64,000 nucleotides of DNA. It comes from Cruoricaptor ignavus (GTDB lineage Bacteria > Bacteroidota > Bacteroidia > Flavobacteriales > Weeksellaceae). Made by a program: the position numbers and the translations under genes. The notes under the pieces were generated by a model, which saw only the letters and a program-made list of their open reading frames with translations, was not told where the DNA came from and did no database searches. The DNA lies in the NCBI RefSeq assembly GCF_900141665.1, contig NZ_FQYI01000001.1, positions 407,176 through 471,175 on the forward strand, in the 5' to 3' direction. Of this stretch, positions 36,600 through 44,463 are shown piece by piece. Each line of letters begins with the position of its first letter. Position 1 is the stretch's first letter.

Positions 36600-36629
36600 A
36601 AAAAAAGCCCGGCAGAAATTCCGCCGGGC
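36600..36629 (-). terminator. Rho-independent terminator after fba
   Basis: On the minus strand GCCCGGC (36629-36623) and GCCGGGC (36613-36607) form a perfect 7-bp stem with a 9-nt loop, followed by seven or more Ts (36606-36600). It separates fba from accD. Confidence 0.85.
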
Positions 36630-36654
36630 AGGTGATTTATTTTCTAGGCAAGGT

Positions 36655-37725
36655 TTACCCTAATGTGTTAACATTGTTCAGGTCTTCGAAAGCCTGGGTA
36701 AGCCTTTTGGTAAATGTTTCCTCACCTTTTCTCAGCCACACGCGCGGGTCGTAGTGCTTTTTGTTCGGGGAGTCCTCGCCTTCCGGGTTGCCGATTTGCC
36801 CCTGCAGATAGTCGGTTCTGTCGCGCATATAATCGCGGATGCCTTCCAGATAGGCGTACTGCAGGTCGGTATCTATGTTCATTTTGATTACGCCGTAGCC
36901 GATAGCCTCGCGGATTTCTTCCAGCGAAGAGCCGGATCCTCCGTGGAATACGAAGTTGATAGGCTTCGCTGCGGTGCCGAATTTTTCCTGTACAAATTTT
37001 TGCGAATTGTCGAGGATCTTCGGCGTTAGCACCACATTGCCCGGCTTGTATACGCCGTGCACATTCCCGAATGCCGCGGCGATGGTGAAGTTTGGCGAAA
37101 TCTGCTTTAGTTTCTCGTAGGTGTATGCCACATCTTCCGGCTGGGTATAGAGCTTTGCGTTATCCACATCGGAGTTATCCACGCCGTCTTCCTCGCCGCC
37201 GGTCACCCCGATTTCCACCTCGATTGTCATATCCATCTTCGCCATCCTCTCAAAATATTTCTGGGAAATTTCCAGGTTTTCCTCCAGGGTTTCTTCGGAA
37301 AGATCCAGCATATGGGAGGAATAGAGCGACTTGCCGGTCTGATTAAAATGCGCCTCATTGGCATCCATAATCCCGTCTATCCATGGCAGAAGTTTCTTCG
37401 CGCAATGGTCCGTGTGCAGGATTACCGTGGCTCCGTAGGCTTCCGCAAGGGTGTGGATGTGCTTTGCTCCTGCCACCGCCCCCAGGATGGCAGCCCGCTG
37501 CCCGTCGTTGTTCAGGCCCTTGCCCGCATTAAAGGCTGCCCCACCGTTGGAGAACTGGATGATTACCGGCGCGTTCAGCTTCGCAGCGGTCTCCATAGTG
37601 GCGTTCACATTGCTGGATCCGATTACATTCACTGCCGGGAGGGCAAATTGGTTTTCCTTGGCGTATTGGAAGATTTCCGTTACCAAATTTCCTGTGGCAA
37701 CACCTGCCGGGAATTTTCTGCTCAT
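36655..37725 (-). CDS. fbaA: Class II fructose-bisphosphate aldolase
   Basis: Zinc-dependent cleavage of fructose-1,6-bisphosphate in glycolysis and its reverse in gluconeogenesis. The 356-residue protein has the metal-binding HTDHCAKKLLPW, the signature region around EVEIGVTGGEEDGVDN, AFGNVHGVY with a zinc His, and FHGGSGSSLEEI, then KMNIDTDLQYA. Length and motifs match the long class IIA type. It has its own terminator and is followed upstream by nadK with a 44-bp gap. Confidence 0.96.
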   Translation of the reverse strand: MSRKFPAGVATGNLVTEIFQYAKENQFALPAVNVIGSSNVNATMETAAKLNAPVIIQFSNGGAAFNAGKGLNNDGQRAAILGAVAGAKHIHTLAEAYGATVILHTDHCAKKLLPWIDGIMDANEAHFNQTGKSLYSSHMLDLSEETLEENLEISQKYFERMAKMDMTIEVEIGVTGGEEDGVDNSDVDNAKLYTQPEDVAYTYEKLKQISPNFTIAAAFGNVHGVYKPGNVVLTPKILDNSQKFVQEKFGTAAKPINFVFHGGSGSSLEEIREAIGYGVIKMNIDTDLQYAYLEGIRDYMRDRTDYLQGQIGNPEGEDSPNKKHYDPRVWLRKGEETFTKRLTQAFEDLNNVNTLG

Positions 37726-37769
37726 AACTTAGAATTTTGATAAACTTTTGTCGTAAAATTAAAGAATTT

Positions 37770-38651
37770 TTATGAATTTTTATGCTCCCTTCTGTCCTGC
37801 CCCCACAGCAGTTTCTGGCGGATGGTTTCGTAGAAATTCAGATCATTGGGGTGTACCAGCGCGAAATGGAACTGCGCCTTCCTCACGCTGAACTCCGTCT
37901 CCACCGGTATGTGTACCAGCCGCGAATCCAGGGAGAGGGTAAAATGCTTGGCGCGGCTCTGCACACGGAATTTTACCTCCACATCGTCATTCACAATCAG
38001 CGGGCGCACATTCAGGTTGTGCGGAGCGATGGGAGTGATCACGAAATTATTGTTGTCCGGGGCGATGATCGGCCCGCCGCAGCTCAGGGAATAGGCGGTG
38101 GAGCCCGTAGGGGTGGAGACTATAACCCCATCTCCCCAGAACACATTCAGGAACTCGTTATCTATATAGGATTCCACCGTGATCATGCTTGTGGTTTCCC
38201 TCCTGGAGATGGCTACATCGTTCAGTGCGTAGGGGAAGATGTCGTACTCCTCCGGCAGGTGCACCTCCACCACGCTGCGGTGGCTGATGTTGGTATTCCC
38301 TCTTAAAATATCATCCAGGTAGCCGAAGAGGTTTTCCTTGGTAAAGCTCGCCAGAAAGCCCAGCCTGCCCATATTTACCCCCACCACCGGGATGCCCAGG
38401 TCCTGAATGTAGTATAGGGAGCTTACGATGGTGCCGTCTCCGCCGAAAGAGAAAAAGAAATCCACGCCGTGGCTCGCCAGCCCCTCGTAGTTGGAGAAAG
38501 TCTTGAAATTCGCAGAGAACTGCAGGTTCTCCGCCGTGCCTGTATGCACTATCGCCTTTACGCCGCGCTTATCCAGCTCGGATATGAACCTGCTGAGGTA
38601 AAGGAAAACATCCAGGTCGTTCTTTTGGGTATAGATAGCCGCCTTCATCAC
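37770..38651 (-). CDS. nadK: NAD kinase
   Basis: Phosphorylates NAD to NADP. The 293-residue protein has the GGDGT motif (FGGDGTIVSS), GVNMGRLGFLASF, the NDVAISRRE segment, DGVIVSTPTGSTAYSLSCGGPI and APHNLNVRPLIV. The start could be either of two adjacent Met codons. The start overlaps the stop of the CBS-protein gene by 4 bp, so they are cotranscribed. Confidence 0.95.
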   Translation of the reverse strand: MMKAAIYTQKNDLDVFLYLSRFISELDKRGVKAIVHTGTAENLQFSANFKTFSNYEGLASHGVDFFFSFGGDGTIVSSLYYIQDLGIPVVGVNMGRLGFLASFTKENLFGYLDDILRGNTNISHRSVVEVHLPEEYDIFPYALNDVAISRRETTSMITVESYIDNEFLNVFWGDGVIVSTPTGSTAYSLSCGGPIIAPDNNNFVITPIAPHNLNVRPLIVNDDVEVKFRVQSRAKHFTLSLDSRLVHIPVETEFSVRKAQFHFALVHPNDLNFYETIRQKLLWGQDRREHKNS

Positions 38652-39301
38652 ACTTCTATATATTTCTGCAGAAAATCGAATCGCTGGCGCATCAGCTCAT
38701 CGCGCTCGTTCTGATAATGCTTGTTAATGATAATATAGCCATAGCGCTCGAAGGTCTCCTCTATCGAGCTGAGCCCGCCACTGCTGATTTTCAGGGTAAT
38801 TTCGATGCTGTCCGTATTTATCCTGCTGATGAATACGCCGTGTATCCGCCCGTTGCTGCCCTCCACAATCTGCGAGATTTCGCTCATCGACCAGTGCGCC
38901 GCCGGCGTCTGCAGGGTGAGCACCGCTCCTGCCTCGCTAAAAAGCGGGTAGCGCGACAGCTCCGCAAATACATCGCGGTACTCCACATAGCCCTCGTACC
39001 TCTCCTCTCTGGAGATTATGGGCACCACGCTGGTGTTGTAGGTGTGGAATACCGGGAGGCTCTCCAGCACCCCGGCATCCGCGGGCAGGGCGAATTTTTC
39101 GTAATGCACCCTCAGGTCGCTAAGCCTGCTCTCTAAAAAATCTTCAAGAAAATCCTGGCGCAGCGCACCGGCGAAATACCCCTCTTCCTCAATAAAAATG
39201 TGGGTAAAGCCGAAGCTGCGGCAGATTTCGTACGCCTCCTCTGCCGGATCTTCCGGGCTGAATGCGGGATAATCCCGCGAGATATATTCTGAAACAAACA
39301 T
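38648..39301 (-). CDS. CBS-domain protein
   Basis: A 217-residue cytosolic protein with two CBS repeats in residues 1-125 (FVSEYISRDYPAFSPEDPAEEA opening; SVVPIISREERYEGYVEYRDVF in the second) and a C-terminal region (about 130-205) resembling an ACT-like ligand domain. The layout recalls AcuB-type regulators; CBS pairs usually sense adenosine nucleotides. Coupling to nadK suggests a link to nucleotide cofactor supply, which is inference only. Confidence 0.88.
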   Translation of the reverse strand: MFVSEYISRDYPAFSPEDPAEEAYEICRSFGFTHIFIEEEGYFAGALRQDFLEDFLESRLSDLRVHYEKFALPADAGVLESLPVFHTYNTSVVPIISREERYEGYVEYRDVFAELSRYPLFSEAGAVLTLQTPAAHWSMSEISQIVEGSNGRIHGVFISRINTDSIEITLKISSGGLSSIEETFERYGYIIINKHYQNERDELMRQRFDFLQKYIEV

Positions 39302-39362
39302 CAGGCGAATTTACTTAAAAATACTTTTAGGTAAAGAATGAGGTTTAGGCTGAGTGATTTTA

Positions 39363-39457
39363 TCACGCTGAGCCTGCCGGAGCGCATCCTGTCACGCTGA
39401 GCCTGTCGAAGCGTAAAGCTTCAATTGTTTTTGCCCTTCGACAAGTTCCGGATGACA
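39363..39457. repeat. REP-like intergenic repeats (CACGCTGAGCCTG units)
   Basis: Two near-identical direct units, 39363-39384 and 39392-39413, each reading TCACGCTGAGCCTG[CT]CG[GA]AGCG, followed by an inverted partner at 39433-39457 (CCCTTCGACAAGTTCCGGATGACA). The second unit and the inverted one can form a long hairpin in either strand. This type of element occurs widely in genomes of the group as I remember it. It lies beyond the 5' end of the CBS-nadK operon. Confidence 0.7.
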
Positions 39458-39659
39458 TTCCACCAAAACCTAAGCTGCAGCGTTTTAATGAAAGTAAAAG
39501 CTATAAAACTCTGTGGTTTCGTGCTTATACGAAAACTAAAATTTAAACTCTCAACTTTAAACTAAGAACCATCTTTCGATGCCATTAAAAAAACTCTGTG
39601 CCTCTGTGGTTAAAAAAATTAAATACGGCAGCGCAATGTTGAACCCTAAACTTTCAATT
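39458..39659. other. Gene-free stretch with degenerate repeat-like text
   Basis: No convincing gene. Phrases such as TCTGTGGTTTCGTG and CTCTGTGCCTCTGTGGTTAAAAAA, and three variants of AAACTCTCAACTTTAAACT, look like fragments of dispersed intergenic repeats. The acyltransferase remnant begins at the right border. Confidence 0.5.
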
Positions 39660-40168
39660 TTAAACATTAACACATCGCAAGAGCAGAACCAGGAACCTCC
39701 TCTTCTTTACAAAATAAAGAATAAACGGAAGGATAAGGTAAAATTGCATCTCTATTGCCAATGACCAGGTGTGGAGCAAAGCATTCTCGCTCAGCTTGGC
39801 ACCAAAATAGGAATCTCCGCGGGAGAAGATTTTATTGGAGAGGAATATTAACGCATACGAAAGGTCGTCCCTGAATGTTTTAATATCCGTGCTGAGGTAG
39901 AATAGGCATGCAGCAAGCGACACCCCAAAAATCAAAACATAGTATGCCGGCGCGATCCGGACGAGCCTTTTTTTAAAAAAATTCCGAAAGTAAATCTGCC
40001 CCTATCCATATCCGAAATTGTGATGGTGGTAATAAGGTAGCCCGAAATCACGAAGAATATATCAACCCCCAAAAAACCACCCGGCAACCAGGCTTTGTTT
40101 AAATGGAAGATAAAAACACTTAAAAAAGCAATAGCCCTAAGCCCCTGAATATCTGCACGGAATTTCAT
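39660..40168 (-). pseudogene. Acyltransferase-3 family gene remnant, frameshifted and truncated
   Basis: OafA-like membrane O-acyltransferase fragment. The first frame (40168-39932) opens KFRADIQGLRAIAFLSVFIFH and includes the family FLGVDIFFVISGYLI; the second frame (39935-39660) continues with FRDDLSYALIFLSNKIF and LLHTWSLAIEMQFYLILPFIL. The frames join as FKKRLVRIAPAYYVL if one base is corrected in the T7A7 tract at 39968-39981. The gene then stops near residue 165 where the normal protein would have at least 180 more residues, so it is truncated as well. Confidence 0.85.
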
Positions 40169-40217
40169 ATCATTTCAAAGAAAAATTTGCCAAATATACA
40201 ACCGGAAACCGTCAGCA

Positions 40218-40249
40218 CAAAAAAAACAGCCCCGGGAGTCCGGAGCTGT
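40218..40249 (-). terminator. Rho-independent terminator after the DUF4293 gene
   Basis: On the minus strand ACAGCTCCGG (40249-40240) pairs with CCGGGGCTGT (40235-40226) with one mismatch, then a run of Ts (40225-40218). Confidence 0.75.
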
Positions 40250-40275
40250 CTTCACTCAAAAAAAAAGTTTCCGCT

Positions 40276-40665
40276 TTACCGCAGCCTGTCCACAGATTTC
40301 ACGAGCCTCTCGTCCCGGCGGATAAATGTGTTGGCAATAGCCAGGCACACCATAGCCAGGAGGGGAAACAGCGGCTCAATACCCTTCTCAGGAAACTCCA
40401 TTCCTCCGGGTAAGCTTAGCAGCCAGTACGACAGTAGAGCGAGCAACAATGCGTTCAGTACGATGCCGATCCTGTTCAGCAGCACCTGTAATTTTCTATT
40501 TTTAAAACTGTAAATGCTGAATACCTCCAGCGCGATGAATGCCGCAGCGATGAAGTAAAACGCGCCGTCTTCCGCGCGGCTGTTCAGCGGATCCTTTACA
40601 TACACCACCGCAAGGCCGCACAGTAGCGCCAGCCCCATCCACACCGTCTGTATTCTCTGCAGCAT
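40276..40665 (-). CDS. DUF4293-type membrane protein
   Basis: A 129-residue protein with four predicted membrane segments and short loops, beginning MLQRIQTVWM as in other DUF4293 proteins of Bacteroidota. Function unknown. An upstream in-frame start (40689) would add eight residues; the Met at 40665 fits the family. It diverges from rho with about 150 bp between starts, a neighbourhood seen in related genomes. Confidence 0.85.
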   Translation of the reverse strand: MLQRIQTVWMGLALLCGLAVVYVKDPLNSRAEDGAFYFIAAAFIALEVFSIYSFKNRKLQVLLNRIGIVLNALLLALLSYWLLSLPGGMEFPEKGIEPLFPLLAMVCLAIANTFIRRDERLVKSVDRLR

Positions 40666-40704
40666 TCCAGGTATCAAATATGCCTGCAAAAGTAAGACAA
40701 TTTT

Positions 40705-40734
40705 TTGCGTAATTCAAAAAATGATGTAGATTTG
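40705..40734 (+). promoter_or_regulatory. Complete Bacteroidota promoter for rho (TTG-N19-TAGATTTG)
   Basis: TTG at 40705-40707, a 19-bp spacer and TAGATTTG at 40727-40734 fit the consensus. Transcription should start near 40740, leaving a leader of about 80 nt before the rho ATG. Confidence 0.65.
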
Positions 40735-40756
40735 CAGCACTTTAACACAAAAAAGT

Positions 40757-40790
40757 ACCTGTACTTATACCTTTGTGCAGGTTTATTTTC
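40757..40790 (+). promoter_or_regulatory. Hairpin in the rho leader, possible attenuator
   Basis: ACCTGTAC (40757-40764) and GTGCAGGT (40775-40782) form an 8-bp stem with one G-U pair and a 10-nt loop, followed by TTATTTTC. It is inside the predicted leader, so it could attenuate rho. It is weak as an intrinsic terminator because the T tract is broken. Confidence 0.45.
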
Positions 40791-40819
40791 ATTTTATACT
40801 TACATTTTATTGACATTAT

Positions 40820-42625
40820 ATGTTCAATCTTGAATCGCTGAGCGGTACTTCCGAAACAGAACTGCGCAAAATAATGAAAGGCCTGGGGCTGGATGTGCCG
40901 AAGGGCAGCACCGCGCAGGAAATGGCATTTGCTATTCTGGACTTTCAGGCGGCAAACAAAACTGCGGCGGCAGAGTATTACAATAAAATAAACGGCGGCG
41001 AGGAGGCCGCACCTGCGGAAGCCACAGATGCCACCCCAAAGAAACGCGGCAGGAAGCCGGGCAGGCCGAAGAAGGAGGCCGCAGAAAAACCCGAAACCGC
41101 CTCCACGGAAGCCGAGGATGCAGGAATTCTGGAGGTACCGCAGTCAGAAACCACTCCGGAGGAAAAACCGGCACCCAAGAAACGCGGCAGGAAACCTAAG
41201 AACCAGCAAGCCATTGAGGCTGCGGAAAACCCTGGAGCAGATGTTTTGCAGGAGGCTGCGGAAGCCCTGGTTTCACATGAAACTGAGACTAGCCCGGTAA
41301 CCGCGGCAGAGAATCCTCAGCAAAACCGCCAGCAGAGAAACCCGAGATACAGCGGGCAAAACCAGCAGCGGGAGCGCCAAAACAACCAGCACCAGAACGG
41401 GTACGGCGCACAGAACGGCCGGCACCAGAACGGGAACGGGCAGAACTTTCAAAAACAGAACCACCCAAGACCGGCGGCCGAGGATGCGGAGCCGAGAAAA
41501 GAATTTAACTTCGACGGGATTGTGGAAATCGAAGGCGTGCTGGAAATTCTTCCCGACAACTACGGCTTCCTGCGCTCATCGGATTTCAGCTACATTTCTT
41601 CGCCGGATGATGTGTATGTATCCACCGCACAAATCCGCAACTATGGATTGAAAACCGGCGACACGGTACGCGGCATCGTGCGGCTGCCGAAGGAGGGCGA
41701 AAAATACTTCTCCCTGCTGAAACCCGTGGAGGTAAACGGGCGGGATCTTTCCTTCATCAAGGACAGGGTGGCTTTTGAATACCTCACGCCGCTCTTCCCA
41801 CAAGAGAAATTTAACCTTGCAGGCGAGGGTGCCACCACCTCCACGCGCATTGTGGATATGTTTGCGCCCATTGGCAAAGGACAGCGGGCGATGATTGTGG
41901 CACAGCCGAAAACCGGGAAAACGATGCTGCTGAAGGACATCGCCAATGTGGTTGCAAAAAACCACCCAGAAGCCTATATGATGGTGCTCCTCATCGACGA
42001 AAGGCCAGAGGAGGTGACCGATATGGAGCGCAGCGTGAATGCGGAAGTAATAGCCTCCACCTTCGACGAGGCGGCGGAAAAGCATGTAAAGGTTGCGAAT
42101 TTAGTTTTGGCAAAAGCGCAAAGAATGGTAGAGTGCGGCCACGATGTGGTGATCCTTCTGGACTCCATCACAAGGCTGGCAAGAGCGTACAACACCGTGA
42201 CGCCGGCATCGGGCAAGATACTCTCCGGCGGTGTGGATGCCAATGCGCTGCACAAGCCGAAAAGATTCTTTGGGGCGGCGCGGAAGATTGAGAACGGCGG
42301 CTCCCTTACCATCATCGCCACGGCACTGATTGATACCGGCTCAAAAATGGACGAGGTGATTTTCGAGGAATTCAAAGGAACCGGAAATATGGAGCTGCAG
42401 CTGGATAGAAGGATTGCCAACAAGCGCATCTACCCTGCCATAGACCTGGTGGCATCCAGCACAAGGCGTGATGATCTGCTCCTGGATGAAATGACGCAGC
42501 AGAGAATGTGGATATTGCGGAAATACCTTGCAGAAATGAACCCAGTGGAAGCGATGGAATTTGTGGAGAAAAACATCAAAAATACGCTTAGCAATGAGGA
42601 GTTTTTGATGAGTATGAACAAATAA
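40820..42625 (+). CDS. rho: Transcription termination factor Rho with long disordered insert
   Basis: Hexameric RNA helicase that ends transcripts. The 601 residues divide into a Rho-N helical domain (about 1-58), a disordered insert (about 61-229), the cold-shock-like RNA-binding domain (about 230-305) and the RecA-type ATPase with P-loop AQPKTGKT (361-368), [12 protein letters not shown] and [13 protein letters not shown]. The insert first is Ala/Glu/Lys-rich with two AT-hook-like KKRGRKP motifs (about 74-80 and 120-126), then Gln/Asn/Arg-rich (166-215). In Bacteroides a Rho insert of this kind drives condensate formation. Confidence 0.97.
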   Translation: MFNLESLSGTSETELRKIMKGLGLDVPKGSTAQEMAFAILDFQAANKTAAAEYYNKINGGEEAAPAEATDATPKKRGRKPGRPKKEAAEKPETASTEAEDAGILEVPQSETTPEEKPAPKKRGRKPKNQQAIEAAENPGADVLQEAAEALVSHETETSPVTAAENPQQNRQQRNPRYSGQNQQRERQNNQHQNGYGAQNGRHQNGNGQNFQKQNHPRPAAEDAEPRKEFNFDGIVEIEGVLEILPDNYGFLRSSDFSYISSPDDVYVSTAQIRNYGLKTGDTVRGIVRLPKEGEKYFSLLKPVEVNGRDLSFIKDRVAFEYLTPLFPQEKFNLAGEGATTSTRIVDMFAPIGKGQRAMIVAQPKTGKTMLLKDIANVVAKNHPEAYMMVLLIDERPEEVTDMERSVNAEVIASTFDEAAEKHVKVANLVLAKAQRMVECGHDVVILLDSITRLARAYNTVTPASGKILSGGVDANALHKPKRFFGAARKIENGGSLTIIATALIDTGSKMDEVIFEEFKGTGNMELQLDRRIANKRIYPAIDLVASSTRRDDLLLDEMTQQRMWILRKYLAEMNPVEAMEFVEKNIKNTLSNEEFLMSMNK

Positions 42626-42961
42626 TCATACTATTTTTAGAAAGAAATGGGCGCAATGTTATTGTTTGCCCTAATACCTGTTGCTGAGGTTTACTGTAAT
42701 GTAAGGTAACAGAAGAGAGCTTTTTTTAAAGTTTTTAGGGCATATTCATTGTTTTAATGGAGTGGAAGAAGCTCTCGCATATCCGCATGTTGTACAACAT
42801 TTAATTTAAAAACGGTTAAAAAAGGACTAACCTTCCAAAGTCGAAATAATTCTGACTCGACATCAAACAAGAATGAATGCGCGAGATGTTATGAGCATCA
42901 GTTTGAAAATCGTTAAGAGTAAAACATTGAAAATTAAATATTAACAAATAAATTTATACAA
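42626..42961. other. Gene-free stretch between rho and the accessory island
   Basis: No gene visible. GC drops within it from the rho level to that of the island. It holds GGGCGCAATG...TTTGCCC (about 42649-42671), a possible weak hairpin after rho, and the 14-bp palindrome at 42786-42799. Its last 60 bases are nearly pure A/T and probably contain the promoter and leader of the lipoprotein gene. Confidence 0.5.
42786..42799. repeat. 14-bp perfect palindrome, left member of a repeat flanking the island
   Basis: ATGTTGTACAACAT reads the same on both strands. Its last 12 bases, GTTGTACAACAT, recur in the same orientation at 44715-44726, 1.9 kb away. The pair brackets the lipoprotein/thioredoxin/small membrane protein genes. 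Confidence 0.6.
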
Positions 42962-43442
42962 ATGAATAAAATTTTAAAAATCACACTTGTATTATTATTA
43001 TCAATTTTTTTTCTTCTCTTGTAACGAAGATGAAAGTTTAGATCAAAGTCCTATCAATGAAAACTTAATTACATCTTTTAATAAATCATCTACTACCTCT
43101 AAAAATAGTGATATTAGTGAAGTTATTGTTTTTTCAGATATGACTTCATCCGATGAAAATCTAAGTGGCATGTTAGAAGGTTTAATTGTAAGCGTAGATT
43201 TAGATGCTATGAAAGCGACTTTCACAAATGAAAATGAAGCTGGTTCTATTGAATTTGATTTAATAGAAAATGAAAATAGCACTTTATCTTTAAGTGGTTA
43301 TACTGCAAAAAATGGTTTAAGTGATAGAACTCCTAGATGGCTGTGTGGCGCTAGTTGTGTAGGTCAAGGATTTTTAATTTCATTGTGGGATGGTCCTGCA
43401 CCATTAATGGATATTGCCGCTGCCGCTTTTAAATTATACTAG
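42962..43442 (+). pseudogene. Predicted lipoprotein gene, frameshifted at an 8-T tract
   Basis: From the ATG at 42962 the frame gives a signal peptide, then runs into a stop at 43022 because of eight Ts after TCAA (about 42999). With seven Ts the gene would encode a continuous 159-residue lipoprotein: signal LVLLLSIFFFSC with the lipid Cys at 20, an Asn/Ser/Asp-rich stretch (25-60), a beta-rich middle and a conserved-looking C-terminus with CGASC and SLWDGPAP, ending AAAFKLY. The last 60 codons before that tail are repeated exactly at 44243-44421. The defect may be phase variation, mutation or a read error. Family unknown. Confidence 0.75.
43248..43426 (+). repeat. 179-bp perfect direct repeat, copy 1
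   Basis: Identical base for base to 44243-44421 (offset 995 bp). It covers the 3' coding part of the lipoprotein gene, from the codons for IEFDLIENEN to MDIAAAA. The two copies end at the same codon but continue with unrelated sequence. Confidence 0.97.
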
Positions 43443-43461
43443 AATTTTAATTTATATTAGA

Positions 43462-43989
43462 ATGAAAATTATAATAATCTTTTCACTTTTTTTAACTTCT
43501 ATATTGAGCGCACAAAATTTGGAAAAATGCAATTTGAGAATCTGTCCCAATACTGATAACATATTTATCATAAATGATGAAAAATTAATATGTTTATTAA
43601 AAAATGAGAATAAAACTATTATTTATTCTTATGCTTTTTGGTGTAAACCTTGCGTTGAAAAGTTGCCACATATAATTAATTTTGCTAATAACAAAAAGGT
43701 TAATTTATATATTTTATTAATTCATAATGAGAATTCGAGAGAAATGCAAATTGAAAATAATAAATTTAAAAATGAAAATTTGAATATCTTGGTATTAAGT
43801 GATGAATACGGAAATAAACCTCGTAAAAAATATAAAAATTTTTTGAAGAAATTTTATGCTGAATCAAAATTGATTGATGATATGTCAAAAATAATTCTAT
43901 TTGATGAAGATGGAAATTTAATGTATATTTCAGATTGGACAGATGGCGATGACGTTCTCACATCAAAAATATTACCATTGTTAAATTAA
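43462..43989 (+). CDS. Secreted thioredoxin-like (TlpA/redoxin-type) protein
   Basis: A 175-residue periplasmic thiol-disulfide protein. The ATG at 43462 gives a signal peptide IIIIFSLFLTSILSAQ with a probable cut after SA-Q; an upstream in-frame start would bury the signal. The redox motif W-C-K-P-C lies in YAFWCKPCVEKLPHI and the domain ends with the thioredoxin beta strands and IILFDEDGNLMY. Two extra Cys lie near the mature N-terminus. It starts 19 bp after the lipoprotein stop and is very AT-rich. Its partner could be the Cys-containing lipoprotein next to it. Confidence 0.85.
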   Translation: MKIIIIFSLFLTSILSAQNLEKCNLRICPNTDNIFIINDEKLICLLKNENKTIIYSYAFWCKPCVEKLPHIINFANNKKVNLYILLIHNENSREMQIENNKFKNENLNILVLSDEYGNKPRKKYKNFLKKFYAESKLIDDMSKIILFDEDGNLMYISDWTDGDDVLTSKILPLLN

Positions 43990-43995
43990 AACGGC

Positions 43996-44129
43996 TACCA
44001 ACATCGGTTTGCCGCAATGGGGGCAGACGTGCTTCTATGACAGTTTTGTGGTTAACCAAAGTGCAGTGCTTCGATTGAACTTTTGTGCTAAAAACCCCCA
44101 CTGCGGCAAGCCGAAAAACGTTGGCGGTA
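43996..44129. repeat. 134-bp imperfect palindrome, attC-like
   Basis: Arms 44005-44023 and 44095-44113 match at 17 of 19 bases when paired; outer TACC/GGTA and CCAAC/GTTGG pairs extend the structure, with a 71-nt central loop. The right end reads AAACGTTG. Length, bulged two-part stem and outer AAC/GTT resemble an integron attC site, but the outer core only partly fits RYYYAAC/GTTRRRY. It is much more GC-rich than the genes on both sides. Confidence 0.65.
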
Positions 44130-44146
44130 ATTAAAAGAACAGAGTT

Positions 44147-44452
44147 TTGAAAGAAGAAAGCGAAACTACACCTCAGAAAGATTTTGAAAAGGAAATCAAC
44201 CTTTTCATAGACCATATTGATAGTCTATATCAGACAAGTCCAATTGAATTTGATTTAATAGAAAATGAAAATAGCACTTTATCTTTAAGTGGTTATACTG
44301 CAAAAAATGGTTTAAGTGATAGAACTCCTAGATGGCTGTGTGGCGCTAGTTGTGTAGGTCAAGGATTTTTAATTTCATTGTGGGATGGTCCTGCACCATT
44401 AATGGATATTGCCGCTGCCGCATATACTTACGCATGTGCGCGTGATTGCTAA
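44147..44452 (+). CDS. Chimeric small protein: charged N-terminus fused to the repeated lipoprotein core, Cys-rich tail
   Basis: A 101-residue frame with TTG start (an in-frame TAA lies at 44130, so no other start exists). Residues 1-32 are highly charged (KEESETTPQKDFEKEINLF) and lack a signal peptide. Residues 33-92 are identical to the core of the lipoprotein at 42962. The last nine, YTYACARDC, are unlike the AFKLY end of copy 1 and add two Cys, giving four in all with CGASC. It may be a nonfunctional 5'-truncated copy or a shuffled cassette gene. Confidence 0.5.
   Translation: MKEESETTPQKDFEKEINLFIDHIDSLYQTSPIEFDLIENENSTLSLSGYTAKNGLSDRTPRWLCGASCVGQGFLISLWDGPAPLMDIAAAAYTYACARDC
44243..44421 (+). 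repeat. 179-bp perfect direct repeat, copy 2
   Basis: Exact copy of 43248-43426. Right of it the coding frame continues to YTYACARDC and a stop at 44450-44452. Left of it stands the unrelated charged segment that starts after the attC-like palindrome. Confidence 0.97.
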
Positions 44453-44463
44453 ATTTATTATAA

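Noticed and set aside
39579..39764. A 61-codon frame with Lys-rich protein
   Set aside because: It spans repeat-like text and the end of the acyltransferase remnant, without start signals or family resemblance.
39932..40168. Programmed -1 frameshift producing a full acyltransferase
   Set aside because: The slippery-type tract is present, but the downstream frame ends far short of the family length and no stimulatory structure is evident, so a decayed gene is more likely.
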